DNA of 64,000 nt from JBMYRH01 sp049602155 (GTDB taxonomy: Bacteria; Myxococcota_A; UBA9042; PHBI01; JBMYRH01): positions 1-64,000 of the forward strand of contig JBMYRH010000012.1 in NCBI GenBank assembly GCA_049602155.1. Direction: 5' to 3'. This document shows, in pieces, positions 16,474-24,562 of the stretch. Numbering within the stretch: position 1 is the stretch's first letter; each line of letters opens with the position of its first letter. A program made the translations under genes and the position numbers. The notes below the pieces were generated by a model. It ran no database searches. It worked only from the letters and a program-made list of their open reading frames with translations, and was not told the origin of the DNA.

Positions 16474-17499
16474 TTAGGGGTCGCTCACGTCGAGGTGCAG
16501 ACCGCACTCACGTTTGAGGTCAGATTCCCACCACCAACGGCCATCGCGCTCGGTTTGTTCCGCGGTGACTGGTCGTGTGCATGGCGCACATCCGATAGAG
16601 CGGAACCCTTGCTCGTGGAGTGTATTGGTCGGCACGCGTTCGGCGTTCAGGTACGCCCACACGCGCTCGGAGGTCCAGGCGGCCAACGGGTTAATCTTCG
16701 TCAGCGGCGCATCGTCGGAGCCGAAGATGGGATCGGGCTGCACCAAAGGGAGCTCGCCGCGCGTCGCCGGGTTTTGGTCGCGCCGTTGGCCTGTCAGCCA
16801 GGCGGGGCGATTCGCGAGCGCGCGCCTCAGCGGCGCGACCTTTCGGACGCTGCAACAGGGCTCATGGCCCTCGTTCAAGAAGCTGAAGAGACCACGCTCA
16901 AGGACAAAGTCCTCAAGCGCTTGTGCGTCTGGGTGCATGACCTGAATGGGGATCCCGTAGTGCGTTCGAACGTTCTCGACGAAGCGAAGCGTCTCTGGGT
17001 GCAGTCGACCTGTGTCTAAGACAAAGACTTGAAACGGGAGCCCCGTCTTAAAGGCCATGTCGATCACGATGACATCTTCTGCGCCGCTGAAGGCGATCGC
17101 TGTGCGCTCTCCGAAGGTCTTTAGCGCCCAATGGATGACCTTCTGCGGCTCATCTTCGTCGAGGGTCTTCGCGTCTGCTTCCTGGCTGACTCGGCGACTC
17201 ATCGCCGCATCTGGCGTCGTCATCGGGCGGTCTCTCAGGACCGAGCGGTGCAGCTTGAGCGCACTGGTGTAGACCGTCTGTTCTTCTCCGGGCTTGCCGA
17301 CCAGGAAGAACGGAGCGGAGTCGACGTTGTGTTTCTGGGCGAGCCGCATCCCTTCGCTCTTGGGATCGTCTTCATCAGCCCAAATTACGGTGTCGATGAA
17401 CCCCCAGGCACCGCGCCGCTTGAGCAGCGCTTCGGCTTCTTGGCACTTCTTGCAGGCCGTGCCATCCGAGAGGCGCTTCTTAATCATTGTGACCATCAT
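16474..17499 (-). CDS. cysH: Glutaredoxin-like/adenylyl-sulfate (APS/PAPS) reductase fusion
   Basis: 341 residues. Residues 1-85 are a glutaredoxin-like domain with C16-K-K-C19 (TACKKC) and SAPFFLV as the cis-Pro region. Residues 115-341 are a CysH-type sulfonucleotide reductase: PP-loop-like FSGAED (137-142), LDTGRLHPET, the iron-sulfur cysteines C215-C216 and C304/C307 (EPCCSVRK; GCAPC), and the catalytic E-C332-GLH tail. The CC...CxxC pattern marks the [4Fe-4S] APS-reducing type. It reduces activated sulfate to sulfite for cysteine synthesis. The fused domain would recycle the catalytic Cys in cis, as in plant APR enzymes, where the order is reversed. No other cys genes are adjacent. The start could be either of the ATGs at 17499-17487. 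Confidence 0.93.
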   Translation of the reverse strand: MMVTMIKKRLSDGTACKKCQEAEALLKRRGAWGFIDTVIWADEDDPKSEGMRLAQKHNVDSAPFFLVGKPGEEQTVYTSALKLHRSVLRDRPMTTPDAAMSRRVSQEADAKTLDEDEPQKVIHWALKTFGERTAIAFSGAEDVIVIDMAFKTGLPFQVFVLDTGRLHPETLRFVENVRTHYGIPIQVMHPDAQALEDFVLERGLFSFLNEGHEPCCSVRKVAPLRRALANRPAWLTGQRRDQNPATRGELPLVQPDPIFGSDDAPLTKINPLAAWTSERVWAYLNAERVPTNTLHEQGFRSIGCAPCTRPVTAEQTERDGRWWWESDLKRECGLHLDVSDP

Positions 17500-17653
17500 C
17501 GTTCGCCAAAATTAGCACTGGTGAGGGATCCTCGCCACCCTGCTTTCGTCTCGATGCAGTCGCACGAGCGCGCGCAGCCTTCGCGGGGGCGGCGCGGACC
17601 CTCAATGCGACGGAAGTTTCCTTCGGACACGCTCGACCTGATACCCTTCGCGG

Positions 17654-20329
17654 GTGAAGAACACGCACCTCGACGTACGAATCCTCCTTAACGGGATGGC
17701 CTTGGTTGTGGCTGGCCTCCTCAGCGCGGGCTGCGACGAGGTCGCTGCGCCCGTGAGCGCGACCGATCTGTCGGAGTCCATCGAGCCGTGGGATGAGGAG
17801 AACACGATCTCCGCGGCCCCTGGACCCGAGGACATCGCGGACACCGCCACCGAAGCACCAGAGGATGTCTCGGTGGCCCCTCAAGATGTCCCGGAGTCGG
17901 ACCCGGTTGAAGAGATATCCGAGCCATCGGATATCGACGAAGGGCCGGCGCCCGGGACGCTCGGTGCGCCATGCACGACCTCGGACACCTGCTTCTCGGG
18001 GTGGTGCATGCCCAGTGACGAGGGGATGGTCTGCTCCAAAGGCTGCCTTGAGAGCTGCCCGGAGAGTTGGTCCTGTCAGAGCATCATCGGCCCATCCGGT
18101 GCCCCTTCGTTTGTGTGCGTTCAGCCCACTGCGCTCTTATGCCAGCCCTGCGTCGAGCATAAGGACTGCAACCAAGCCATCGCAGCTGGGACGAATCTAT
18201 GCGTCGAAGGCGGTGACGAAGGCTCTTTTTGCGGCGTGGCCTGCGACGACGACTCGGGCTGCCCTGACGACTACGCCTGTGAGCAGGTGCCCGCCCCGGG
18301 TGGGGGGACGTCTTCGCAGTGTGTCCCAGCCGATCAAGGTCAGTGCGCTTGCAGCACGATCGGCATTCAACTTGAACTCCAGACCGGGTGTGGACTCAGC
18401 AATGATCTTGGTCGCTGCTTGGGGGCGCGTGGCTGTGCCCCGGGCGGGCTGACTGAGTGCGATGCGCCCGAGGCGGTTGTCGAGGTCTGTAACGGGGTCG
18501 ATGATGACTGCGACGGTGATGTCGACAATGGCTTGGGGGGCGATCCTTGCGAGGTTGAGAGCGGTGCCGGGACGTGCCCGGGGACCGAGGTGTGCTCTCA
18601 AGGGCAGCTCATCTGCCAGGGCTCTCCGCCCATCGACGAGATCTGCAACGGAGTCGACGATGACTGTGACGGCTCCCTCGACGAGGGCTTCATCGACAGC
18701 GAAGGGGACGGTATCCCCGACTGCTCTGATCCGGACGACGATGACGACGGCGTCGCTGACGATTTCGACTGCGAGCCCTTGAACGCGGCGGTCTCGCCGG
18801 AGACCCCTGAGACCTGCAATGGCATCGATGACAACTGCAATGGCGACATTGACGAGAAGAACGCGGAGGGGTGTCAGGTTTTTTGGCAGGACATCGACGC
18901 GGATGGCTACGGGAGTGAATCAGCGCCCTCCCGATGCCTGTGCGCCGAGGACCTCAACATCTTCTACACGGTGCCTGATAGCCCCGATGAGCCTTCGGAT
19001 TGCGCGGACTTCTTCCCTGACGTGAAGCCGGGGGGGATCGAGGTCTGCGACGGCGTCGATGACGACTGTGATGGCTCGGTCGACGAGGGGTTCGAGGACT
19101 TCGATGGCGACGGCAAGCCTGATTGCACCGACGGCGATGACGACGGTGACGGCACCAGTGACAACGAGGATTGCGCGCCCAACGACCCCGAGGTCCACCT
19201 TAACGCTCAAGAGGCCTGTAACGGCATTGATGATGACTGTGACGGGCTCACAGACGAGATGGATGCGACGGGGTGCATTCCGTACTACCTCGACTCCGAC
19301 TCCGACGGTCAGGGTACGGACACCGTGCCCCCGACCTGCCTCTGCTATCCGGATCCGGCGACCTTGTACACGGCCTTTGGCTGGGGGGACTGCGATGACT
19401 TGTCCGACTCGACCTATGTTGGTGCGCTTGAGCTCTGTAACGGGGTGGATGACGACTGCGACGGGTTCACAGACGAGTGGCTCCCAGACTTTAACTTGGA
19501 TGGTGAAGCCGACTGTGTGGACGACGACGATGACGGCGATGGCGCGCCAGACAGCGAGGATTGCGCACCCTTCGATCCGACGGTGACGCCCGGCGCCGTC
19601 GAGGTCTGTAACGGCAAGGACGACAACTGCGAGGACGGCGCAGATGAGCCAGGCAGCCTTGGGTGTTTCGACTATATGCTCGATGTCGACGGCGACGGGA
19701 TGGGCAAAGACGACTACCCCTCGAAGTGCCTTTGTGAGCCCAACCCTCTGACGCATTATACGGCGGAAGTGTATGGGGATTGTAACGACGCCAACCCGGC
19801 GGTCTTTGACGACGCCGTAGAGGTCTGTAACTACATCGACGACGACTGCGATGGGCTGACCGATGAGGGCGTCGCATCGCCGTGCGGGGATTGCTCCTCG
19901 GTTTGCATTTTGCAGTTGGGTGCAGAGGGCCTCCTGCCCTTTGACCTGACCCAGGGGGAGGCGACCGGCGTCGTCTTGACCGGGGATGGCGCGCTGACCC
20001 TTGAGGCCGCCCCTGGACAAGGGGTCTACACCCACGTTGTGACTGGGTGGGTGGACGCACCGACATTGTGGGATCGCGTGTGGCTTGAGGTGGAGGTCCC
20101 ATCTTCTGGGGCTTCGGTGTCCCTACGCTATCGAACGGCTGAAGACAGCGCCGTCCTACCCGCCGCCGAGTGGGCTGGTCCATTTGGACCATTCACCACG
20201 GGCTTGCTGCCTGTAGAGATCGATCAGATCGCCTCTGTGTTGGAGCTGGAGTTGACCCTCACGAGCACGGACCCGAACGCCAACCCCCTCTTGCGGGACG
20301 TGTCGTTCATCACCTGGAAACAAGAATGA
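17654..20329 (+). CDS. MopE-motif lipoprotein, tandem paralogue A
   Basis: 891 residues from a GTG at 17654. Lipoprotein signal with lipobox SAGC, a Glu/Pro/Asp-rich linker to about residue 95, and Cys-rich segments (about 97-280). Eight copies of the MopE-type motif C-N-G-x-D-D-D-C-D-G-x-x-D-E follow, spread over about 18480-19880. Acidic stretches such as DDDDDGVADDFDC, of the thrombospondin-type-3/dockerin kind, lie between them. A C-terminal beta domain of about 120 residues contains TLWDRVWLEVEVPSSGA. The motif is named after a copper-associated surface protein of Methylococcus, but in myxobacterial proteins it is a common, probably calcium- or metal-binding spacer of unproven function. 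The stop overlaps the start of paralogue B (ATGA at 20326-20329). Confidence 0.88.
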   Translation: MKNTHLDVRILLNGMALVVAGLLSAGCDEVAAPVSATDLSESIEPWDEENTISAAPGPEDIADTATEAPEDVSVAPQDVPESDPVEEISEPSDIDEGPAPGTLGAPCTTSDTCFSGWCMPSDEGMVCSKGCLESCPESWSCQSIIGPSGAPSFVCVQPTALLCQPCVEHKDCNQAIAAGTNLCVEGGDEGSFCGVACDDDSGCPDDYACEQVPAPGGGTSSQCVPADQGQCACSTIGIQLELQTGCGLSNDLGRCLGARGCAPGGLTECDAPEAVVEVCNGVDDDCDGDVDNGLGGDPCEVESGAGTCPGTEVCSQGQLICQGSPPIDEICNGVDDDCDGSLDEGFIDSEGDGIPDCSDPDDDDDGVADDFDCEPLNAAVSPETPETCNGIDDNCNGDIDEKNAEGCQVFWQDIDADGYGSESAPSRCLCAEDLNIFYTVPDSPDEPSDCADFFPDVKPGGIEVCDGVDDDCDGSVDEGFEDFDGDGKPDCTDGDDDGDGTSDNEDCAPNDPEVHLNAQEACNGIDDDCDGLTDEMDATGCIPYYLDSDSDGQGTDTVPPTCLCYPDPATLYTAFGWGDCDDLSDSTYVGALELCNGVDDDCDGFTDEWLPDFNLDGEADCVDDDDDGDGAPDSEDCAPFDPTVTPGAVEVCNGKDDNCEDGADEPGSLGCFDYMLDVDGDGMGKDDYPSKCLCEPNPLTHYTAEVYGDCNDANPAVFDDAVEVCNYIDDDCDGLTDEGVASPCGDCSSVCILQLGAEGLLPFDLTQGEATGVVLTGDGALTLEAAPGQGVYTHVVTGWVDAPTLWDRVWLEVEVPSSGASVSLRYRTAEDSAVLPAAEWAGPFGPFTTGLLPVEIDQIASVLELELTLTSTDPNANPLLRDVSFITWKQE
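18480..19880 (+). repeat. Array of eight MopE-type Asp/Cys motifs (gene 17654-20329)
   Basis: Eight in-frame copies of a motif of the form EVCNGVDDDCDGxVDEG, unevenly spaced by 35-110 residues and separated by DxDxDG-rich linkers. The seventh copy (KDDNCEDGADE) is the most diverged. At DNA level the copies give recurrent GATGACGACTGCGA-like strings, which produce several long spurious frames on the other strand. Confidence 0.9.
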
Positions 20330-23300
20330 AGCGACTTCCACAGCTATGGACGCGCGCCGGCGCGCTCCTCATCACCTTGGCGTTCGCCACGCTGACCGTC
20401 GCCTGTTCGGCGAGTGACCAGGCATCGCTGGGTCAGGAGGGCGCTGACCCAACATTGGCGCTTGGAGACAATGACCCTGCGGACGAAGAAGGCTCCGCCG
20501 TGACGCCGGGCTCGGGCAGCACGGACGGCACACGCACCTGGGGCGAGGATCCCGAGGACACGCAGCCAGAGGGCGGTGAGCCTCGTACAGATGACGGCAC
20601 CGATCCGAGTGACCCGGAGACAGGAGGTGATGCATCTGGAGGGCTCGGTGACCCCTGCGCAGATGGTGATGATTGTATCTCGGGCTGGTGTGTCCCAGGC
20701 CCCAATGGGCCGACCTGCTCGATCCCATGCACAGACAGCTGCCCAGATGGCTGGGACTGCAAAGAGCTCGACACCGGCGGCGGTGACCCGGTCTACATCT
20801 GCGTCAACCCATCCGCGCGCCTGTGTCACCCCTGCTTACACGACGCAGACTGCAACCAGGGTGTCGGTGGCAGCCATCGGTGCGTTGACTTTGGCGACGC
20901 GGGTAAGTTTTGTGGCCTGAGCTGTGACGGTACGGGTGGCAGTTGCCCTCAAGGGATGGTGTGTGATGAAGCCGGAGACGCTTCGGATTGGCAGTGCATC
21001 CCCCCAGACGGTGAACTTTGTGAGTGCAACAACTTGGCAAAGGCCCTCGCGCTGAAGACCAGCTGCTCGTTGACCAATGACGCCGGGAGTTGCCCAGGGT
21101 GGCGGACCTGTGAGGCCGACGGGTTGAGTTCGTGCGCGGCTCCGACGCCGGTCGGTGAGCTGTGTAACGGCGTCGATGATGACTGCGATGGCGAGACCGA
21201 TAACGATCTGCCCGAGCTTGGCGATCCCTGCGAAGTCCAAGGCGACTGGGGGAGCTGCCCAGGGACCACCGTCTGTGAAGGGGGCGGGATCGTATGCAAG
21301 GGGACCCCCGCTGCGGCCGAGAGCTGCAACGGCCTCGACGATGACTGTGATGGCAACATCGATGAGTCCTACATCGACCATGACGACGATGGCATCGCGG
21401 ATTGTTTAGACGACGATGATGACAACGACGGCGTGGAGGACGCAGAGGACTGCAGCCCGTTCGCTCCGACGATCTATCCGGGCGCCCCAGAGGTCTGCAA
21501 CGGGCTTGATGACGATTGCGACGAGGAGGTCGATGAGCCCGGCGCCGAGGGGTGCACCGATCGCTACCGAGATATCGATGGCGACAGCTACGGGGACCTG
21601 AACTCCCCATTGGTGTGTCTGTGTTTGCCGAACCCAGCCAGCTACTACACAGCGACCTTGCCTGGGGACTGTGATGACTTGAAGCCTCAGATCAACCCCA
21701 GTCAACAAGACATCTGTGATGGGTTGGATAATGACTGCGATGGTCTGACCGATGAGATGACGAACCTAGATACGGATAACGACGGCATCCCCGATTGCGC
21801 GGACCCAGACGATGACAACGACGGCTACCCCGACGAGGTGGACTGCGGGATCGTCTCCCCGACGATCTACCCCGGGGCCCCGGAAGTCTGTAACGGAACC
21901 GACGACGACTGCGACGGGCTGAATGACGAGCAAGACGCTGAGGGGTGCACGCCGCACTGGATCGACGTGGATGAAGACGGCTGGGGTGATGACACCCAAC
22001 CCTCCCTTTGTCTCTGCGGTCCACAAGAGGACACGCAATACAAGGCGGACAAGCCTGGGGACTGCGATGACCTCAACAGCGCCGTCTTCCCGACGGCGGA
22101 CGAGCTCTGCAACGGCATCGACGACGATTGCGACACCGAGGTCGATGAGGATGGCTCTAAGGACACCGACAGCGACGGCATCGCGGACTGCGTTGACCTC
22201 GACGATGATGGTGACGGCTGGAGTGACCTACAGGACTGCGCGCCGCTCAACGCGTCGCGCTACCCCGGTGCCCCCGAGGTCTGCAACGCTTTAGATGACG
22301 ACTGTGATGGCGTCGCCGATCCCTTGGGCTCGGTCGGCTGCTGGACTTACTGGCTGGATGGCGACGGGGACGGCTACGGCTCCGCGCTGATCCCACCGCA
22401 CTGCACCTGTGGTCCCGACCCCGCGGGGCTCTACGTCGCGCTCAACGGTGACGACTGTGATGACGGGAACGCGATGGCGAACCCAGGGGCGACCGAGGTC
22501 TGCAACTACTTGGACGACAACTGTGACGGGGCGGTGGACGAGGGCGTCTCATCACCTTGCGGTGGTTGCTCGCCGACCTGCGTGCTCGAGGTCGGTACTG
22601 AGGAGAACCCTTACGACTCTGATGAGGCCGAGACGGGCAATGTGATCCCCACCGAGGATGGTGGCATCACCTTGGCCTCAAATTCCTTTGAGTTCCCGTT
22701 CATCTGGGTGGCCAACTCGGACGAAGACTCGGTCTCAAAGATGAACACCGAGACGGGCTGCGAGGTGGCCCGCTACGCCATCTGCGACAACCCAAGCCGC
22801 ACGGCCGTCGACCTTGAGGGAAATGGCCTCATCGCGTGCCGTGGTGATGGCCATGTTGGCAAGGTGGCGGTGCTTGAACTCGACTGCGTCGATAAGAACG
22901 GAAACGGCGTCATCGACACGTCGCGTGACCTTGATGGTAACTGCCAAATCAGCGCTGATGAGATGGTCGCCCAAGACGAGTGCATCCTGTGGCTGACCCC
23001 GCCTGATGGTGGATACAACCTTGGATGCCCGAGCACTGGGTTGGGGTGTGCACGCGCCGCTGGTGTGGATGCAGAGAACTACGTCTGGGTGGGCATGTGG
23101 AACTCGATGAACCTCCATCGACTTCACCCACAGACAGGCTCGGTCGTGAAGACGATCAAGTTAAACCTTCGCCCATACGGCCTCGCGATTGATGGTGACG
23201 GCATCATCTGGGTCGCGTCGCGTTCTCCTCACTCTCTCGGTCGCGTTCACCCTGAGACTGGACAGACTGGGAGTTGGGCGCACCCCTCGAATCATGCGTA

Positions 23301-24093
23301 CGGGTTGGCGATCGATCCCTTTGGCAAGATCTGGATCGCTGGAGGCGAGTCCGCGAGCGTGGCGCGCTTCGATCCTGACACGTCATCATTTATGACCTTC
23401 AACAGCCTGGCGCCCGGAAACACTCGCGGCGTCGCTGTGCGCATCGAGAAAGACGACGCCGGTGAGGTCGAGAGCGCGGAGGTCTACATGGCCCACCACG
23501 CTTGGGGCAACTGCAGCAGCAACGGGACACATCGCACCATCAGCGTGATCGACGCGATGACCCTTCAGCAGATGCCGGACTTAGATCTCGGACACGTGGC
23601 CGGTCCGGTGGGCGTCGCTGTCGACAGCCTCGGCTACGTGTGGAGCGTGAATCAGTGCAGTTCGTCGGCTTCGAAGGTCGATCCGGCCACGGGGGCTGTG
23701 TTGGGCAACTATCCAGTCGGCAATGCGCCTTATACCTACAGCGACATGACTGGCTACGCGCTCAAGACCGTCACGACGGATCAGGGCTTTTATCGAGAGA
23801 CCTTCGCGGGCTGGCCGGGCTCGGAGACCCTCTGGGACTCGCTGGTCGTGGAGGCAGATCTCCCCGGAGATGGTGCCACGTGGCTTGAGGTCTCTTACCG
23901 CCTCGCGAACGCGGTCAGTGAGCTCGCCTCGAGCCCCTGGAATGGTCCGCATGGACCGTATCCGCCTGCGAGCTTCCCGTTGGAGATCGCACAGACAGGT
24001 AACTTCATCGAGGTCCGCCTGACCCTTGGCACGAGCGACCCTGCATTCCTGCCAACGCTCAAGAAGTTCACGGTCATCGCCTTCGAGCAGTAG
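20326..24093 (+). CDS. MopE-motif lipoprotein with inserted beta-propeller, tandem paralogue B
   Basis: 1,255 residues from the ATG at 20326, which overlaps the stop of paralogue A; the longer upstream frame is inside that gene. Lipobox TVAC, an Asp/Gly-rich linker, Cys-rich segments and eight MopE-type motifs occur in the same order as in paralogue A. Unlike A, about 350 residues (DNA about 22690-23780) of NHL/Vgb-type beta-propeller follow: FIWVANSDEDSVSKM, YVWVGMWN, RPYGLAIDGDGIIWVASR, HAYGLAIDPFGKIWIAGG, GPVGVAVDSLGYVWSVN. The shared C-terminal beta domain (TLWDSLVVEADLPGDGA, SPWNGPHGPY) then resumes. Surface or periplasmic location is expected. The propeller could bind a ligand or, as in Vgb-like lyases, act on one; no catalytic residues can be assigned. 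Confidence 0.88.
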   Translation: MKRLPQLWTRAGALLITLAFATLTVACSASDQASLGQEGADPTLALGDNDPADEEGSAVTPGSGSTDGTRTWGEDPEDTQPEGGEPRTDDGTDPSDPETGGDASGGLGDPCADGDDCISGWCVPGPNGPTCSIPCTDSCPDGWDCKELDTGGGDPVYICVNPSARLCHPCLHDADCNQGVGGSHRCVDFGDAGKFCGLSCDGTGGSCPQGMVCDEAGDASDWQCIPPDGELCECNNLAKALALKTSCSLTNDAGSCPGWRTCEADGLSSCAAPTPVGELCNGVDDDCDGETDNDLPELGDPCEVQGDWGSCPGTTVCEGGGIVCKGTPAAAESCNGLDDDCDGNIDESYIDHDDDGIADCLDDDDDNDGVEDAEDCSPFAPTIYPGAPEVCNGLDDDCDEEVDEPGAEGCTDRYRDIDGDSYGDLNSPLVCLCLPNPASYYTATLPGDCDDLKPQINPSQQDICDGLDNDCDGLTDEMTNLDTDNDGIPDCADPDDDNDGYPDEVDCGIVSPTIYPGAPEVCNGTDDDCDGLNDEQDAEGCTPHWIDVDEDGWGDDTQPSLCLCGPQEDTQYKADKPGDCDDLNSAVFPTADELCNGIDDDCDTEVDEDGSKDTDSDGIADCVDLDDDGDGWSDLQDCAPLNASRYPGAPEVCNALDDDCDGVADPLGSVGCWTYWLDGDGDGYGSALIPPHCTCGPDPAGLYVALNGDDCDDGNAMANPGATEVCNYLDDNCDGAVDEGVSSPCGGCSPTCVLEVGTEENPYDSDEAETGNVIPTEDGGITLASNSFEFPFIWVANSDEDSVSKMNTETGCEVARYAICDNPSRTAVDLEGNGLIACRGDGHVGKVAVLELDCVDKNGNGVIDTSRDLDGNCQISADEMVAQDECILWLTPPDGGYNLGCPSTGLGCARAAGVDAENYVWVGMWNSMNLHRLHPQTGSVVKTIKLNLRPYGLAIDGDGIIWVASRSPHSLGRVHPETGQTGSWAHPSNHAYGLAIDPFGKIWIAGGESASVARFDPDTSSFMTFNSLAPGNTRGVAVRIEKDDAGEVESAEVYMAHHAWGNCSSNGTHRTISVIDAMTLQQMPDLDLGHVAGPVGVAVDSLGYVWSVNQCSSSASKVDPATGAVLGNYPVGNAPYTYSDMTGYALKTVTTDQGFYRETFAGWPGSETLWDSLVVEADLPGDGATWLEVSYRLANAVSELASSPWNGPHGPYPPASFPLEIAQTGNFIEVRLTLGTSDPAFLPTLKKFTVIAFEQ
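21160..22560 (+). repeat. Array of eight MopE-type Asp/Cys motifs (gene 20326-24093)
   Basis: Eight in-frame motif copies (for example ELCNGVDDDCDGETDND and EVCNYLDDNCDGAVDEG), interspersed with DDDDDNDGVEDAEDC-type acidic runs. Order and spacing parallel the array in the upstream paralogue, supporting a tandem gene duplication. Confidence 0.88.
22690..23780 (+). other. Beta-propeller segment inserted in paralogue B
   Basis: About five to six repeating blades with the pattern YGLAIDxxGxIWVAxxxxxxVxRxxPxTG, absent from paralogue A although both sides are alignable between the two proteins (GNVIPTEDGGITLAS upstream, FAGWPGSETLWDSL downstream). It looks like a domain insertion into the common C-terminal module. 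Confidence 0.75.
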
Positions 24094-24105
24094 CTCGCCG
24101 ACGGC

Positions 24106-24444
24106 TCAGGTCCAGCGGATGCCTTGAGCGTTGAGGATCGCCGCCATGCCATCTCGCTCGGCGAGGGCATCGAATTCTTCCGGTGACAGGTGCGCTGTGT
24201 GCTGCACAGCGATGTCACTCCTCGCCACGCCTAGGGCCAAGCGCCCGTGCTCGTCTGGGGCGAGTGTCAGCGTGAGTGCCTTAACCTTCGCGCCCTCTTG
24301 GATCTCCTCGGCGAGGGTGTCCAAGTAGCGGTTAAGCGTCAGCGCACGCTTGTTTTCGGGCTCGTTAAAGAGCTCGAAGTGGCGATTACGAGATAGGGTG
24401 ACGCCAGCCTCTTCTAGGGCCTTTAAACGGTCGATTGCAGCCAT
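24106..24444 (-). CDS. Small cytoplasmic protein of unknown function
   Basis: 112 residues from the ATG at 24444, chosen because GGGAGG lies just upstream; another ATG at 24462 is possible. No signal peptide. The first half is helical (AIDRLKALEEAGVTLSRNRH, ENKRALTLNRYLDTLAEEI), then a beta segment (AKVKALTLTLAPDEHGRLALGV), and a C-terminal SPEEFDALAERDGM. I recognise no family. It is convergent with the MopE pair (12 nt apart) and divergent from the PPC-domain operon. Confidence 0.6.
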   Translation of the reverse strand: MAAIDRLKALEEAGVTLSRNRHFELFNEPENKRALTLNRYLDTLAEEIQEGAKVKALTLTLAPDEHGRLALGVARSDIAVQHTAHLSPEEFDALAERDGMAAILNAQGIRWT

Positions 24445-24562
24445 GGTCCCTCCCACCGACATCTTCAGTGTAACAGGTCCGCGCACCGATGGGGCGGGAT
24501 GTGTATGATGAGCCGCGGTCGCAGCGGTGATCGCGAGCGAGACTTGGAGGCGCGCAGACCCA

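Noticed and set aside
14159..16507. Longer start at 16507 for the thioredoxin fusion
   Set aside because: The extra 41 residues are Arg/Ser-rich and overlap the 3' end of the upstream reductase gene; the ATG at 16384 begins a proper signal peptide.
18920..20035. 371-codon minus-strand frame opposite the MopE repeats
   Set aside because: Produced by the repetitive GATGACGACTGC codons read backwards (VVVDVV-type strings); no independent evidence.
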